The position numbers were made by a program, and so were the translations under genes. From assembly GCA_024372625.1 (NCBI GenBank), contig CP099606.1, positions 62,001-126,000 of the forward strand: DNA of 64,000 nucleotides, in the 5' to 3' direction. Below are positions 35,469-44,388 of this stretch, piece after piece (the stretch's first letter is position 1; every line of letters starts with the position of its first letter). The notes beneath the pieces are model-generated. The model worked only from the letters and a program-made list of their open reading frames with translations. It was not told the DNA's origin and made no database searches. This DNA is from Comamonadaceae bacterium OTU4NAUVB1. Its GTDB lineage: Bacteria; Pseudomonadota; Gammaproteobacteria; Burkholderiales; Burkholderiaceae_C.

Positions 35469-36437
35469 ATGAGAATTACCATCTGCACGCTGTTCGAGGA
35501 CCACTATCACTACGGGGTCGCCGGCCTCACCAATTCCCTCGTCGCCGCCGGCTACCACGGTACCGTGTGGGTCGGCCACCGGGGTCCGTTGCCCGCCTGG
35601 ATGGCGAACCACGCGGAATTCGACGGTGATTTCTGCAGCCTGCGCGTGACCGAGACCGTGCAACTCCGGATGGTTCGGCTCAATCCGCCGGTCAGCCTGA
35701 ATTATCACAAGCCGACCTTCATGCTGGACGTGCTGAACACGTTCGAGCCCGGCGCCACGGCGGTGTGCTACATGGACCCGGACATGGTCGTGAAATGCCG
35801 GTGGTCGGCCATCGAGGCGTGGGTGCGGCCGGACGGCATCGCCCTGGTGGAGGACGCGAACGCGTCGTTGCCTTCCACGCACCCGAAGCGGGCGCGATGG
35901 GCGTCCTTCTTCGCCGCGCACGGCATGGTGCCCGGACGGGACATCGAGCGTTTCTACAACGCCGGCTTCGTGGGCATCTCGCGGGACCGGATCGCGGTCA
36001 TCGAGACCTGGCAACGGGTCTGCGCGCTCGTGGCGCGCCACAACGGCGGATCGCTGCAGCAACGCCGGGTCGGTCACAGCGACCACATCTTCCATTCGGC
36101 CGACGAGGACGCGTTGAACTTCACGCTCGGCCTGTGCGACGCACGGCTCGACGCGTGCGGCCCGGAGGCCATGGACCTGGCGCCCGGCGGCCAGCTGCTC
36201 TCTCACGCCGTCGGCTCCGTCAAGCCGTGGGAAGGCCGGCACGTGCGGCGCGCGCTGCGCGGCGAGCCTCCGAACCTGGCGAGCCAGTCGTTCTACCGGT
36301 TCGCGACCGGTCCCGTGGTGCCCTTCTCGCCGGTCAGGCTGATGAAGCGAAGGTGCTCGATGTGGATCGCCTCCGTGCTGGGCACCCTGATCTTCAGAAG
36401 AAAAGCAGGGCTGTCCCCGTCCTCTCACTCGGTCTGA
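35469..36437 (+). CDS. GT-A-type glycosyltransferase (nucleotide-diphospho-sugar transferase fold)
   Basis: The 322-residue protein starts MRITICTLFEDHYHYGVAGL and has the sequence CYMDPDMVV near 99-107, a DxD motif in the setting expected for GT-A glycosyltransferases that handle a donor with a metal ion. Other segments, FYNAGFVGISRD near 158 and HSDHIFHSADEDALNFTLG near 197, resemble the acceptor-side motifs NxG and EDxxN of GT8-like enzymes. It is the first gene of a short rightward unit with the secreted hydrolase gene, and divergent from the WbaZ-like gene. I assign it as a transferase by fold; its precise family and sugar are unknown. Confidence 0.7.
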   Translation: MRITICTLFEDHYHYGVAGLTNSLVAAGYHGTVWVGHRGPLPAWMANHAEFDGDFCSLRVTETVQLRMVRLNPPVSLNYHKPTFMLDVLNTFEPGATAVCYMDPDMVVKCRWSAIEAWVRPDGIALVEDANASLPSTHPKRARWASFFAAHGMVPGRDIERFYNAGFVGISRDRIAVIETWQRVCALVARHNGGSLQQRRVGHSDHIFHSADEDALNFTLGLCDARLDACGPEAMDLAPGGQLLSHAVGSVKPWEGRHVRRALRGEPPNLASQSFYRFATGPVVPFSPVRLMKRRCSMWIASVLGTLIFRRKAGLSPSSHSV

Positions 36438-36464
36438 GCGCACCGCTTCGGCCTGGCGGTCGGC

Positions 36465-36492
36465 GCGAATCACCGAATCCGCGGTGATTCGC
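36465..36492. repeat. Perfect 11-bp inverted repeat between glycosyltransferase and hydrolase genes
   Basis: GCGAATCACCG and CGGTGATTCGC pair perfectly around a 6-base loop, 28 bases after the transferase stop. No T tract follows, so it is not a standard terminator. The partial copy CGAATCAC recurs at 36509-36516, hinting at a protein-binding site or an RNA element affecting expression of the hydrolase gene. Confidence 0.5.
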
Positions 36493-36541
36493 AAGTTGGC
36501 CGCGCGCAACGAATCACGCATCATCTTTTAGGAGCATTGAA

Positions 36542-38014
36542 ATGGTTTTCGGACATCCGATCGGCATGCGGGCGGTCCCTCCGGGGATCGCGGCGCGCGC
36601 GTCGCACCGCGGCGGCTCGCACCTCAGGGTCTTCTCGGACGCGTGCCGGCGCGTCCTCGCCGTGCTCTCGCTCGTCGCCTGCGCGTCCTTCGGGGCGCAC
36701 GCAGCGGACGGCACGAGCGGCAATCGCACGTTCGGCGATTCGGTGGGATTGGGCGTCAAGTTCATCCAGGGCCAGTCCCTGGACACCCTCCCGATGCTCA
36801 AGGACCTCAAGGTCAAGTGGGCGCGCGAACACGTCAACTGGCGCGACATCGAGACCTCGCCCGGCACCTACGGCGCCCTGCCCGCCAACCTGCGCCGGCA
36901 GCTCGCCTACTACCGCGAGAACGACATCGGGCTGGTCGGCATCCTGACGCTCTCGCGCGCCGGGACCACGCCCACGTCGCCCGAGGAGATCGCCGTGGGT
37001 TCCAACGCGGAAGCCTTCGGGCGCTTCGCGGCCCGGGCCGCGCAGCTGCTGAAGGCCGAGGGCGTGCGCTTCGTGCTGGAGGTCGGCAACGAGCCGCACA
37101 ACTCTCACCTCGTCAAGGCATTGGGAGGCCAGTGGAACGGACGCCCCCCTTCCCCCTGGCTCGATCACTACGTGCAGATGGTCAATGCCGCGGTCAGGAA
37201 CGTGAAGGCCGACGACCCGTCGGTCAAGGTACTCGCCGGCGACGACATGTGGGTCGTCGACTACTGGATGCTGGAAGCCGGACTCGACCCCCGCCTGGAC
37301 GGCCTGACGGTGCATCCCTACGCCCGTGGCATCCCGGAGATCGCCGCGGTGGCCAACGACACCGACTGGGTGCGTCCGTTTGTGGCCGTCGACGCGGACC
37401 GCTCGCTCCAGTCGGGCGTGAAGCGCCTGCGTGCGGCGGCGCTCCAGAAGTTCGGCCGTCCCGTCGAGATCTGGATCACGGAGATGGGCTGGCCGGTGGC
37501 CGAGGGCGAGCGTGCCGTCGACAACGCGACGCCGGAGCGGACCGTCGCCTCCTACATCCCGCGTTCCTTCATCCTGGCGGCCGAGGCCGGTGTGGAGGGC
37601 TTCTGCTGGTTCTCCTCGCAGGACGCGGTCGACGGTCCCATGGGCCTGACCCGCAACGACTGGTCCCAGCGCCTGACCTACAGCGCCTTCCGCACCATGA
37701 CCGAGCAGCTGGGCGACCTGAAGTTCGTGCACCGCCTGCAGGGAGAGAAAGGGACGGACGCCGCCGTGCAGGCGTTCCTCTTCGCCAACCGCGATCGCAG
37801 CGTGGTCGTGGCCTGGAACGCGCGCGGCACCGAGGACATGCAGTTCGTGCTTCCCCAGTACCGTCCCAACGACCTGGCGGTGATCGACCTCGTGGGCAAT
37901 CGCAAGCTGGTCCCGGCCAGGAACCGGCGCTTCTCCGTGCCGATCAACGGCGAGCCGGTCTACATCCAGCTCTTCTCCCGCAGCGAGTGGGCATCGGCGT
38001 TCCGCATCAAGTGA
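36542..38014 (+). CDS. Secreted GH39-like (PslG-type) glycoside hydrolase
   Basis: The 490-residue precursor has a long n-region and a signal core (VLAVLSLVACASFGAHA, cut near residue 54). The mature part is a TIM barrel with FVLEVGNEPHN near 178-188, whose NEP Glu fits the acid/base, and IWITEMGWPVA near 309-319, whose Glu fits the nucleophile, followed by a beta-sandwich end. This layout resembles PslG of Pseudomonas, a GH39-type endoglycosidase that works on its own exopolysaccharide in the periplasm. AGGAG stands 7 bases before the ATG. The gene is inside the exopolysaccharide cluster, which supports a role in polymer trimming or biofilm turnover. The cut linkage is unknown. Confidence 0.78.
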   Translation: MVFGHPIGMRAVPPGIAARASHRGGSHLRVFSDACRRVLAVLSLVACASFGAHAADGTSGNRTFGDSVGLGVKFIQGQSLDTLPMLKDLKVKWAREHVNWRDIETSPGTYGALPANLRRQLAYYRENDIGLVGILTLSRAGTTPTSPEEIAVGSNAEAFGRFAARAAQLLKAEGVRFVLEVGNEPHNSHLVKALGGQWNGRPPSPWLDHYVQMVNAAVRNVKADDPSVKVLAGDDMWVVDYWMLEAGLDPRLDGLTVHPYARGIPEIAAVANDTDWVRPFVAVDADRSLQSGVKRLRAAALQKFGRPVEIWITEMGWPVAEGERAVDNATPERTVASYIPRSFILAAEAGVEGFCWFSSQDAVDGPMGLTRNDWSQRLTYSAFRTMTEQLGDLKFVHRLQGEKGTDAAVQAFLFANRDRSVVVAWNARGTEDMQFVLPQYRPNDLAVIDLVGNRKLVPARNRRFSVPINGEPVYIQLFSRSEWASAFRIK

Positions 38015-38161
38015 CGCGTCGCCCGTCCGCCGGCGCCGCCCCGTGGCCACGCTCCGCCGCCGGACCAATGCGCGCGGGCCCCTGTTCACGCGCCTTTTCC
38101 CGGGAGGCGTTTGCAGGATCGCGTGCGGGCGGATCGGTCGCGGACGGAGCGCATGGTCAGG

Positions 38162-39211
38162 CTACCGATCCGCGAAGTTGAGTTCGGCGGCGCGCTGCTG
38201 AGTGCCTAATGCCGCCGCCAGCGACGGCTGGCGCGCATCGGTCGCGTGCGTCCGACCCATGTCGTCCACCGACGTGAAGCCGAACAGGTCGGCGAAGGGC
38301 TTCAACTTGGCGGCCGAACCGCGGGTGTAGATCACCTCGCGCGACTGCAGCGCGCCTATGATCAGGCCGTGGAGCCGACCCGTGACGATCCAGTGCGCGT
38401 GTCCGTAGGGCGCCAGCAGGCCGTCCGCGACGCCGTCCGAAACGATCAGACTGACCTCGACGGGGAGTTCCCGGTCGATCGTGGCGCCCAGCGCCCGGCA
38501 GAACGACAGGCCGAAGTCCTCCCTCAGATCGTGCGAGACGATCAGCACGCGCTTCAGGCCTTCCCGCTCGTGGAGCCAGCGCAGCGCCGTCAGGATTTCC
38601 TTCGGATCCTCGTTCCTGGATTCGCCGGAATCGATGCCCGGCGACACCAGGCAGGTGTCGGACGCGTTCAGGTCCGGTCGAAGCGGCAGGCAACCCTTCA
38701 GGAACGCCAGGTCGCCCGTCTGCTTCATCTTGGCGGCCGAGGTCGGGAATTCGGCTTGCAACACGGACAACGACACGGCATCGCGCAGATTGATCTCCGT
38801 GCACCGGTCAAAGATCAGCTGGAAACAGAACTTCTTCCATCGCGACCGGATGGACGTGGCACCCGCCCCGACGACGGCCGCGCAATGCCCGCAGACGACC
38901 GCCCAGAAACAGACCGCCACGGTAAACGCCAGCCATCCGAGCGAGACCTCGTTGCGGATCGCATGGCCGCCGCCGATGCGGATGGAACTCCACAGGCAGG
39001 CCCGGAAGGCTCGCGCGGGATTGGCGCGGATCGGGACGATCTTCAGTCCGGCCGTCTCGAACTCCTCGCGAATCTTGTCGCTGGGCGTCTTGTAGGGCAT
39101 CAGGACGCACTGGCGGCCGTCCTGCACGAGGCGACGGCCCGCCGCGAGCGAGAGCATGGCATCGCCCAGATTCACGAAATCTCCTGGCAGCAGGACTGTC
39201 TTCATTCTCAT
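38162..39211 (-). CDS. Polysaccharide pyruvyltransferase family protein
   Basis: The 349-residue protein begins MRMKTVLLPGDFVNLGDAMLSLAAG, the usual opening of the polysaccharide pyruvyltransferase (CsaB-like) family, and contains the family C-terminal motif VTGRLHGLIIGAL near 290. These enzymes move pyruvate from PEP to a sugar of a cell-surface polymer as a ketal, adding negative charge. A frame open upstream to 39361 adds 50 residues rich in Ser and Pro that precede the conserved start, so I take 39211. It lies downstream of the Wzc-like gene in the same direction, at the convergent end with the hydrolase gene. The acceptor sugar cannot be told. Confidence 0.8.
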   Translation of the reverse strand: MRMKTVLLPGDFVNLGDAMLSLAAGRRLVQDGRQCVLMPYKTPSDKIREEFETAGLKIVPIRANPARAFRACLWSSIRIGGGHAIRNEVSLGWLAFTVAVCFWAVVCGHCAAVVGAGATSIRSRWKKFCFQLIFDRCTEINLRDAVSLSVLQAEFPTSAAKMKQTGDLAFLKGCLPLRPDLNASDTCLVSPGIDSGESRNEDPKEILTALRWLHEREGLKRVLIVSHDLREDFGLSFCRALGATIDRELPVEVSLIVSDGVADGLLAPYGHAHWIVTGRLHGLIIGALQSREVIYTRGSAAKLKPFADLFGFTSVDDMGRTHATDARQPSLAAALGTQQRAAELNFADR

Positions 39212-39459
39212 TCGATGGGTCGCAAGGGATTCGGAAAACCGCGAAGGCGGCGATGGCGGACCCGACGACGGCGAGGGGTCTTCGGTGATCGGCACGCGGA
39301 GGTCGCCGACCGGGTCATCGGCGCCCGCCTTCGCGTTCGCCGCTTCGGCCGACCGGGGCACGCGTCGTGGTGGAACCGGGCGTCAGACACTGCCTGCCGG
39401 CCGGCGTCGATGCCAGGGCGACACGTCGCATGCGCCGTCACACGCCGACATCGGCCGGT

Positions 39460-41727
39460 TCATTGACCCTGCGCGATCCGTGGCGCGTCGGAGGGCGTCG
39501 GCACATAGCGATAGCTCCGGTGCCGGTAGCAGTACCGGCTGTTGTAGCGCTTGTCCAGGTTCATGCCGTTGAACACCACGCCTTCGACGGCGCTTCCGAC
39601 CTGGTTCAGGCGACGCACGCTTTCGTTGAGCTCGGCGAGCTGGCTGTGCTCGGCGCGTGCGACGAGCAGCACCACGTCGCAGGACAGCGCCACCGTCATC
39701 GCATCGGCGGCCACGAGCACCGGCGCGGCGTCGATGAGGACGACGTCGTAGTTCGCGGACAGGCGATCGAGCGTGCGCCGGAAACCGTCGGTCTCCAGCA
39801 TGTCGGTCGGGAAATCGGGCAGGCGGCCGGTGGGCAGGAGGTCGAGATTCGGTCGCACGCCGGCGCGGATGACGTCTGCGTCACGGACCTGCCCGCTGAG
39901 CAGTTCGGACAGGCCCGGCGCGTTCTCCAGGCCGAATTCGAAGTTCTTGCGACCTCGGCGCAGGTCGGCATTGACGAGCAGCACACGCCGTCCGGATTGC
40001 GCCAGCACGGCGGCCAGGTTGCCGGCGACGAAGCTTTTCCCGACGCCCGGTGTCGCGCCCGTGATGAGGATCCGGTTGTTGACGGCCTGCTCCTGCAGTG
40101 CCCTCAACATGACCCGCAGGCTGCGCAGGGCCTCGATGGGCTCGCTGTGCGGGTACACATCGGCCAGGAGCGGCGAGCCGGACGCGGCGCCGGCACCACC
40201 CTGCTCCAGCAGCTTCTGCTGGGGCGCGTGAGGCAGCACGGCATACACGCTCAGGCCGGTCGACGACTCGATCTCGTCGGGATTGCGCACGCCGGGCTTG
40301 TTGCGCGTGCGCAGGATCGCCCAACCTGGGCCGGTCAGCAGACCGAGGGTCAACGCCAACGCCATGATGAGCGACTTCTGCGGTTTGACGGGCTCTTCGG
40401 CCAGCTCCGCCCGGTCGAGCAACCGGACGTTGCCGATCTTCCCTTCCTTCACCAGGCGCATCTGCAGCATGTTGTTCTGCATCGACTGGTAGAGCGCGCT
40501 GTTCACGTTGACGTCGCGTTCCAGGCGCAAGGCATCGCGCTGGATGTTGGGCATGCTGGCGATGCGTGCATTGAGCGCCTTGAGCTCGCTCTGGACCGCG
40601 CCGATCTGACGATCCAGCATCAGGGTCCGCGGGCTCTGGTCGGTGAAGTTGACTTCCGTGGCCCGGCGCTGCTGCTGCAGATCGAGCAGGCCGCCTTGCA
40701 GCGCCGCCGTCCGGGCGAGCCACACCTTCGCCTCTTCCTGGTAGGCGACGCTGCCGTTCTGGTTCCTGAACTTGGCGAAGGCGTCCTCGGATGCCTGCAA
40801 TTGCCGCTCGAACACCGGCAATTGCGCATCGAGGAACGCCAATGTCTTCTCGGCTTCGGCGGACTTGCGCGCCATGTTCTGCGTGACGTACTGACGACCG
40901 ATGGCATTGAGCGACCACGTCAGGCGTTGCGGATCGGTGTCGTCGAGGACCACCGAGATGACGTTCGACTGCTTTCCCTGTTCGGTCAATTGCAGCCTGG
41001 ACTGCAATTGCTCGATGGCACGCATGCGGGAAGCGACGGAGACGGTGAAGGCCGCGCCCGCCAGGCCATCGAGTCGCGTCATCACGATCTCGAATTCGCC
41101 GTCGGGCGTCGATTGCTTCAACGGCACGCCGACCTGGCCCTCGAGCGGGGTCGCGAGCAGCTTGTGGCGCACCAGGTAGCGGCCGTCGCCCCGCGCCAGC
41201 ACGGTGAACGGACTGCTGTTCTCGAATGCCGCGGGCACCTGGAACCGCGCGACCTCGATGCGCTCGGTGCCGTGGACGTGATTCCCGAAACCCATGACAC
41301 CGGGCTGCGACAGCGTCGTCGACATCCCGGCGAGCCAGGCGCCCACCACGGGCAGGTAGCGCGGGCGAGCGCTGATCCGCAATCCCACTTCGTCGACCGC
41401 CGCGCCCAGGACGAGCCGGGAGCCGAGCACCTGGATCTCGCCGGTGGCGGGTGTCTTGATGTCGAAGAGACCGGACGTCTCGTTGAGGAAGGTCTTGCTG
41501 TCGGGCGCGGACTCCTCGACCTGGATCAGCAGATTGCCCCGATAGACCGGCACGGCCAGTGTGACATAGAGCAGTCCGGCGACCAGCGCGAGCGCGACGA
41601 TCGCGAGGATCGACCACTTGTGGTCGATGAGGATGTCCTTGTAATCCGACAGTCGCGGAACATTCTCCGATTCGACCACCAGGACGTCGGATTCATTGCG
41701 ATGGGTCTGACGGATCACTGGATTCAT
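39460..41727 (-). CDS. wzc: Wzc-like polysaccharide copolymerase with tyrosine autokinase domain
   Basis: The 755-residue protein has the N-terminal Wzz region and first membrane helix (about 38-58), a long periplasmic coiled-coil part (about 250-400), a second helix near 455-475 and a cytoplasmic BY-kinase domain. Kinase signs are Walker A GATPGVGKS near 558, Walker A' VLLVNADLRRG and Walker B VVLIDAAPVL near 655. The end carries a Tyr cluster (YNSRYCYRHRSYRYV near 728-742), the usual autophosphorylation tail. It would control chain length and export of the polymer with Wzy. No Wza outer-membrane channel or Wzb phosphatase gene is visible nearby. Whether 39212-39459 holds a promoter for the downstream gene is not clear. 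Confidence 0.87.
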   Translation of the reverse strand: MNPVIRQTHRNESDVLVVESENVPRLSDYKDILIDHKWSILAIVALALVAGLLYVTLAVPVYRGNLLIQVEESAPDSKTFLNETSGLFDIKTPATGEIQVLGSRLVLGAAVDEVGLRISARPRYLPVVGAWLAGMSTTLSQPGVMGFGNHVHGTERIEVARFQVPAAFENSSPFTVLARGDGRYLVRHKLLATPLEGQVGVPLKQSTPDGEFEIVMTRLDGLAGAAFTVSVASRMRAIEQLQSRLQLTEQGKQSNVISVVLDDTDPQRLTWSLNAIGRQYVTQNMARKSAEAEKTLAFLDAQLPVFERQLQASEDAFAKFRNQNGSVAYQEEAKVWLARTAALQGGLLDLQQQRRATEVNFTDQSPRTLMLDRQIGAVQSELKALNARIASMPNIQRDALRLERDVNVNSALYQSMQNNMLQMRLVKEGKIGNVRLLDRAELAEEPVKPQKSLIMALALTLGLLTGPGWAILRTRNKPGVRNPDEIESSTGLSVYAVLPHAPQQKLLEQGGAGAASGSPLLADVYPHSEPIEALRSLRVMLRALQEQAVNNRILITGATPGVGKSFVAGNLAAVLAQSGRRVLLVNADLRRGRKNFEFGLENAPGLSELLSGQVRDADVIRAGVRPNLDLLPTGRLPDFPTDMLETDGFRRTLDRLSANYDVVLIDAAPVLVAADAMTVALSCDVVLLVARAEHSQLAELNESVRRLNQVGSAVEGVVFNGMNLDKRYNSRYCYRHRSYRYVPTPSDAPRIAQGQ

Positions 41728-41834
41728 GCGACAAGTTGAGTATCAGGAACCGACGCGGAAGGCCGGCGTTCGAGCGTAGATCATCGCGTGCATCTGTGGG
41801 CGATGACTTTGCCGCTGCCGTGTGATCGGACGAT

Positions 41835-42917
41835 TCAAACATGGGAGACGGCATAGCAATTAAGAAGTTTCTGCCGGAAGGCCGAAGACTCGAATCGCGC
41901 GCGCGCGCTCGCCCTCGCATTCCGCCCGATGCGATGCCTGAGCGTGGCATCGTCGATCAACTGCGCGATGGTCCGGACCATCTCTTCCTCGGACGCGCAA
42001 AGGAACCCCGTCTTCCCGTGCTCGACGACGTAGCGATGCTGGGGACAATCCAGCACGACGCTCGGCAACCCGGCGGCGAGCGCCTGGATCAGCGGCAACG
42101 GATACCCCTGGGTCTTTCGGGGGACCACGTAGATCCAGCCCCTCGACAGCTTGTCCGCATGGACCAGGCGATCGCCGACCTCCGTGATCCGGACACCGGC
42201 CGCCTGGAAGCACTCCGTCATCGCGGCCGATGCGTCACCCAGCCATTCGAAGCCGATCCTCAGCTCCTCCGCGCTCAGCAGCACGGCGATCTGCGCGAGG
42301 TTGTCGGCAGTTCGTCGGTCGGCATCGCCGCCACCGCTGAGGACGGTCGGACTCGCCGACTCATTGCGCGGACCATTGAGGAAGGCCTCGTCCACCGGAC
42401 TGCCCACCAGGTAGGTCGAGCCCCATGGCTCGGGCGGAAACGTCGCGTTGGCGGCCGCCTTCATGGGAAGCATGAGCGAGCGTGCGGCGTTGGCGCGCCG
42501 CCCATGACTCAATGGGAGGGTCGTGATTGAGCAGGAGTCGAGCGCGGAATAGACGACCTTCGATCTTGCGCCCGAATTCCTCAGGGCGAGCAGACCGATC
42601 ACGTAAGAAGTGATGCCATGCAGGTGCAATGTGGAGGGCGGGCGTTCTGCGATCTCTCGGCAGCAGGCACGGTAGAAATTCCAGAATTTGAAATTCGCCT
42701 TACCATTTTTTACAAGCACCAGCGCGGCGTGCTCACGCAATGACTGAATGCCGTTCGAGCCGCTTCGATCGTCGATCGCCACGATCGTCTGGCGATGTCC
42801 GCTGCCCGACAGTTCGCAGGTCGCAGCCGCGAGGAAACTGCGCACCTTGTCGGTGGAATTGAATACCAGGTGCAATGTTCTGGACGAGGCGCCCGAATGG
42901 GAAGGCATTGAGGCCAT
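41835..42917 (-). CDS. Family 4-like glycosyltransferase
   Basis: The 360-residue protein has a GT-B outline: LHLVFNSTDKVRSFLAAA at the start, LHLHGITSYVIGLLALR near 98, a WVVPRKTQGYPLPLIQALAAGLPSVVLDC-like donor segment near 265-290, and a helical end RARFESSAFRQKLL. The E-x7-E motif of family 4 is only partly preserved (QGYPLPLIQALAAG lacks the first Glu), so activity might differ from the norm. It stands 12 bases after the initiating sugar transferase gene and probably adds the second sugar. The codon use is slightly less GC-rich than in the neighbouring housekeeping-type genes. Moderate certainty as a transferase; sugar unknown. Confidence 0.72.
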   Translation of the reverse strand: MASMPSHSGASSRTLHLVFNSTDKVRSFLAAATCELSGSGHRQTIVAIDDRSGSNGIQSLREHAALVLVKNGKANFKFWNFYRACCREIAERPPSTLHLHGITSYVIGLLALRNSGARSKVVYSALDSCSITTLPLSHGRRANAARSLMLPMKAAANATFPPEPWGSTYLVGSPVDEAFLNGPRNESASPTVLSGGGDADRRTADNLAQIAVLLSAEELRIGFEWLGDASAAMTECFQAAGVRITEVGDRLVHADKLSRGWIYVVPRKTQGYPLPLIQALAAGLPSVVLDCPQHRYVVEHGKTGFLCASEEEMVRTIAQLIDDATLRHRIGRNARASARARFESSAFRQKLLNCYAVSHV

Positions 42918-42929
42918 GGGTGGCCGGAC

Positions 42930-43613
42930 TCAGCGAGCGCCTTCTCTGAGCAATACCACCTTCACGGTCTTGAAAAGAATCGCGACATCGGAAAAGAAGG
43001 AATGGCTCTCGACGTACAGACGATCCAGCGCCACACGCTCCTCGTAGGTGGTGTTGTTGCGTCCGCTCACCTGCCAGAGCCCCGTCATGCCCGGCTTGAC
43101 GCTGACGTAGTGCCAGCGGCTGGTCCCGTATTTCGACAGTTCGGCCACCGTGACCGGACGCGGACCCACCAGGTTCATTTCGCCGCGCAGGACGTTCATG
43201 AGCTGCGGCAGTTCGTCCAGGCTCGTCTTCCGAATGAAATGGCCCACGCCGGTGATGCGCGGATCGTTGACGAGCTTGCGGTCCCTTTGCCATTCGAGCC
43301 GCGCCTTGGGGTCGTTCTCGAGCAATTCGGCCAAGACCCGATCGGAATCCTGGCGCATGGAACGGAATTTCATGCACTTGAAAAGCCGACCGTCCTTACC
43401 GACCCGGTAATGGGCAAAGATGAAAGGTCCGCCATCCACGCGCCAGACGAGAAACGCGATGATCAGGAAGGTCGGCGCCAATGGCACCAGGAGGAGCAAG
43501 GCCAGAAACTGATTCAAATGAAGTTCGAAAGCGGCCTTCAATGCCGTCGAACCGGTGTCAATGCGTTTTTTCGTACGAGTTCGCTCGGAAATAAACTCAG
43601 CGACGTTGGCCAT
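42930..43613 (-). CDS. Undecaprenyl-phosphate sugar-1-phosphate transferase (initiating)
   Basis: The 227-residue protein has the bacterial sugar transferase core: one membrane hairpin (about 35-58, LALLLLVPLAPTFLIIAFLVW), then FRSMRQDSD near 84, a KTSLDELPQLMNVLRGEMNLVGPRP stretch near 127-150 and KPGMTGLWQVSGRN near 172. It transfers a sugar phosphate from a UDP-sugar to undecaprenyl phosphate and so starts the repeat unit. It lacks the N-terminal four-helix block of full-length WcaJ/WbaP, as small PglC-like members do. The ATG at 43613 gives a normal short form; a GTG 84 bases further upstream is an alternative. It appears to be the first gene of the leftward glycosyltransferase-wzc unit. 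Confidence 0.85.
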   Translation of the reverse strand: MANVAEFISERTRTKKRIDTGSTALKAAFELHLNQFLALLLLVPLAPTFLIIAFLVWRVDGGPFIFAHYRVGKDGRLFKCMKFRSMRQDSDRVLAELLENDPKARLEWQRDRKLVNDPRITGVGHFIRKTSLDELPQLMNVLRGEMNLVGPRPVTVAELSKYGTSRWHYVSVKPGMTGLWQVSGRNNTTYEERVALDRLYVESHSFFSDVAILFKTVKVVLLREGAR

Positions 43614-44388
43614 AAATGATTTAAGAAATTTGAAATCGATGGATAAGAATAAGACTTGCACCAGAAACCAGTGAAGTCCTACGTTGTCCAGAAGCACCAG
43701 TCGTGCTCAGTTGTCACAAGGTATATGAGTTGGATGAAATTATCGTCATTTGCGGTAGTTATAAAGTTTTAATTCTTACAAAATTTTACTATTTACCCGG
43801 CACTTACTACTTATGCATTACTTCCAGGGTTTATGGAATTGCCGTCACTAATTTGAGGCATTTTTAAATCCCTGCCTCGGCAAGTTTTCGCAATGACGAC
43901 AGGCTTGCTCAATTCGCGAAGTCCAGTCTCCGAGCCGCTCGACCACGGCGTTGCCGATGCCCGGCCCGATCGGATGGACGGAAATGCGCCTGCAATCGAG
44001 AACGACACGAGGCCTCGATTCGCTAGACCAATGAAGCACCGAATGGCGCGGCTCGCACACCGCGCTTCATGTGCGAGCACTCGTGCGATGTCGGGATGCA
44101 GTGGCCACCGGTCACCGCCGTGGCACGCGCCACTTCGGAAAGGTGCGGGGCTGGAAACTCGCGGAAACGCCAGCCATCACCCCCCACGCATTGCGCCGGC
44201 CGTGCGGGCCCGTGCGCAGCATCCGGGTGATTGCGTTCCTCGTTTCGGGCATTCCCGTCCAAGCTTGCCCGAGTGCATCGCGCCACGGCACTGCCGGCGT
44301 GCACTGAGGTCGGCGAGGCGGCAGCATGTGGGGCATCGCACGAAAGTGGTGCGAACGCACTCGCCGCTCATTGCGATGGCGGTGCCTG
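43614..44388. other. Long intergenic region with a very A+T-rich block
   Basis: Bases about 43620-43870 are strikingly A+T-rich for this window (for example TAAAGTTTTAATTCTTAC and AAAATTTTACTATTTA). They precede the initiating sugar transferase gene and so probably hold its promoter and possible H-NS-type silencing sites. No -35/-10 pair could be fixed with proper spacing. From 43870 on, composition returns to normal; the only coding-like trace is the possible glycosyltransferase remnant at 43848-44060. Confidence 0.5.
43848..44060 (-). pseudogene. Possible N-terminal remnant of a glycosyltransferase
   Basis: A 70-codon frame contains RPRVVLDCRRISVHPIGPGIG, which resembles the first strand and loop of GT4 enzymes (VLLDCRPL..PTGIGRY). 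The match then fades and the frame stops at the A+T-rich block. It could be the decayed start of a lost transferase gene in this cluster. The resemblance is short and may be chance. Confidence 0.25.
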
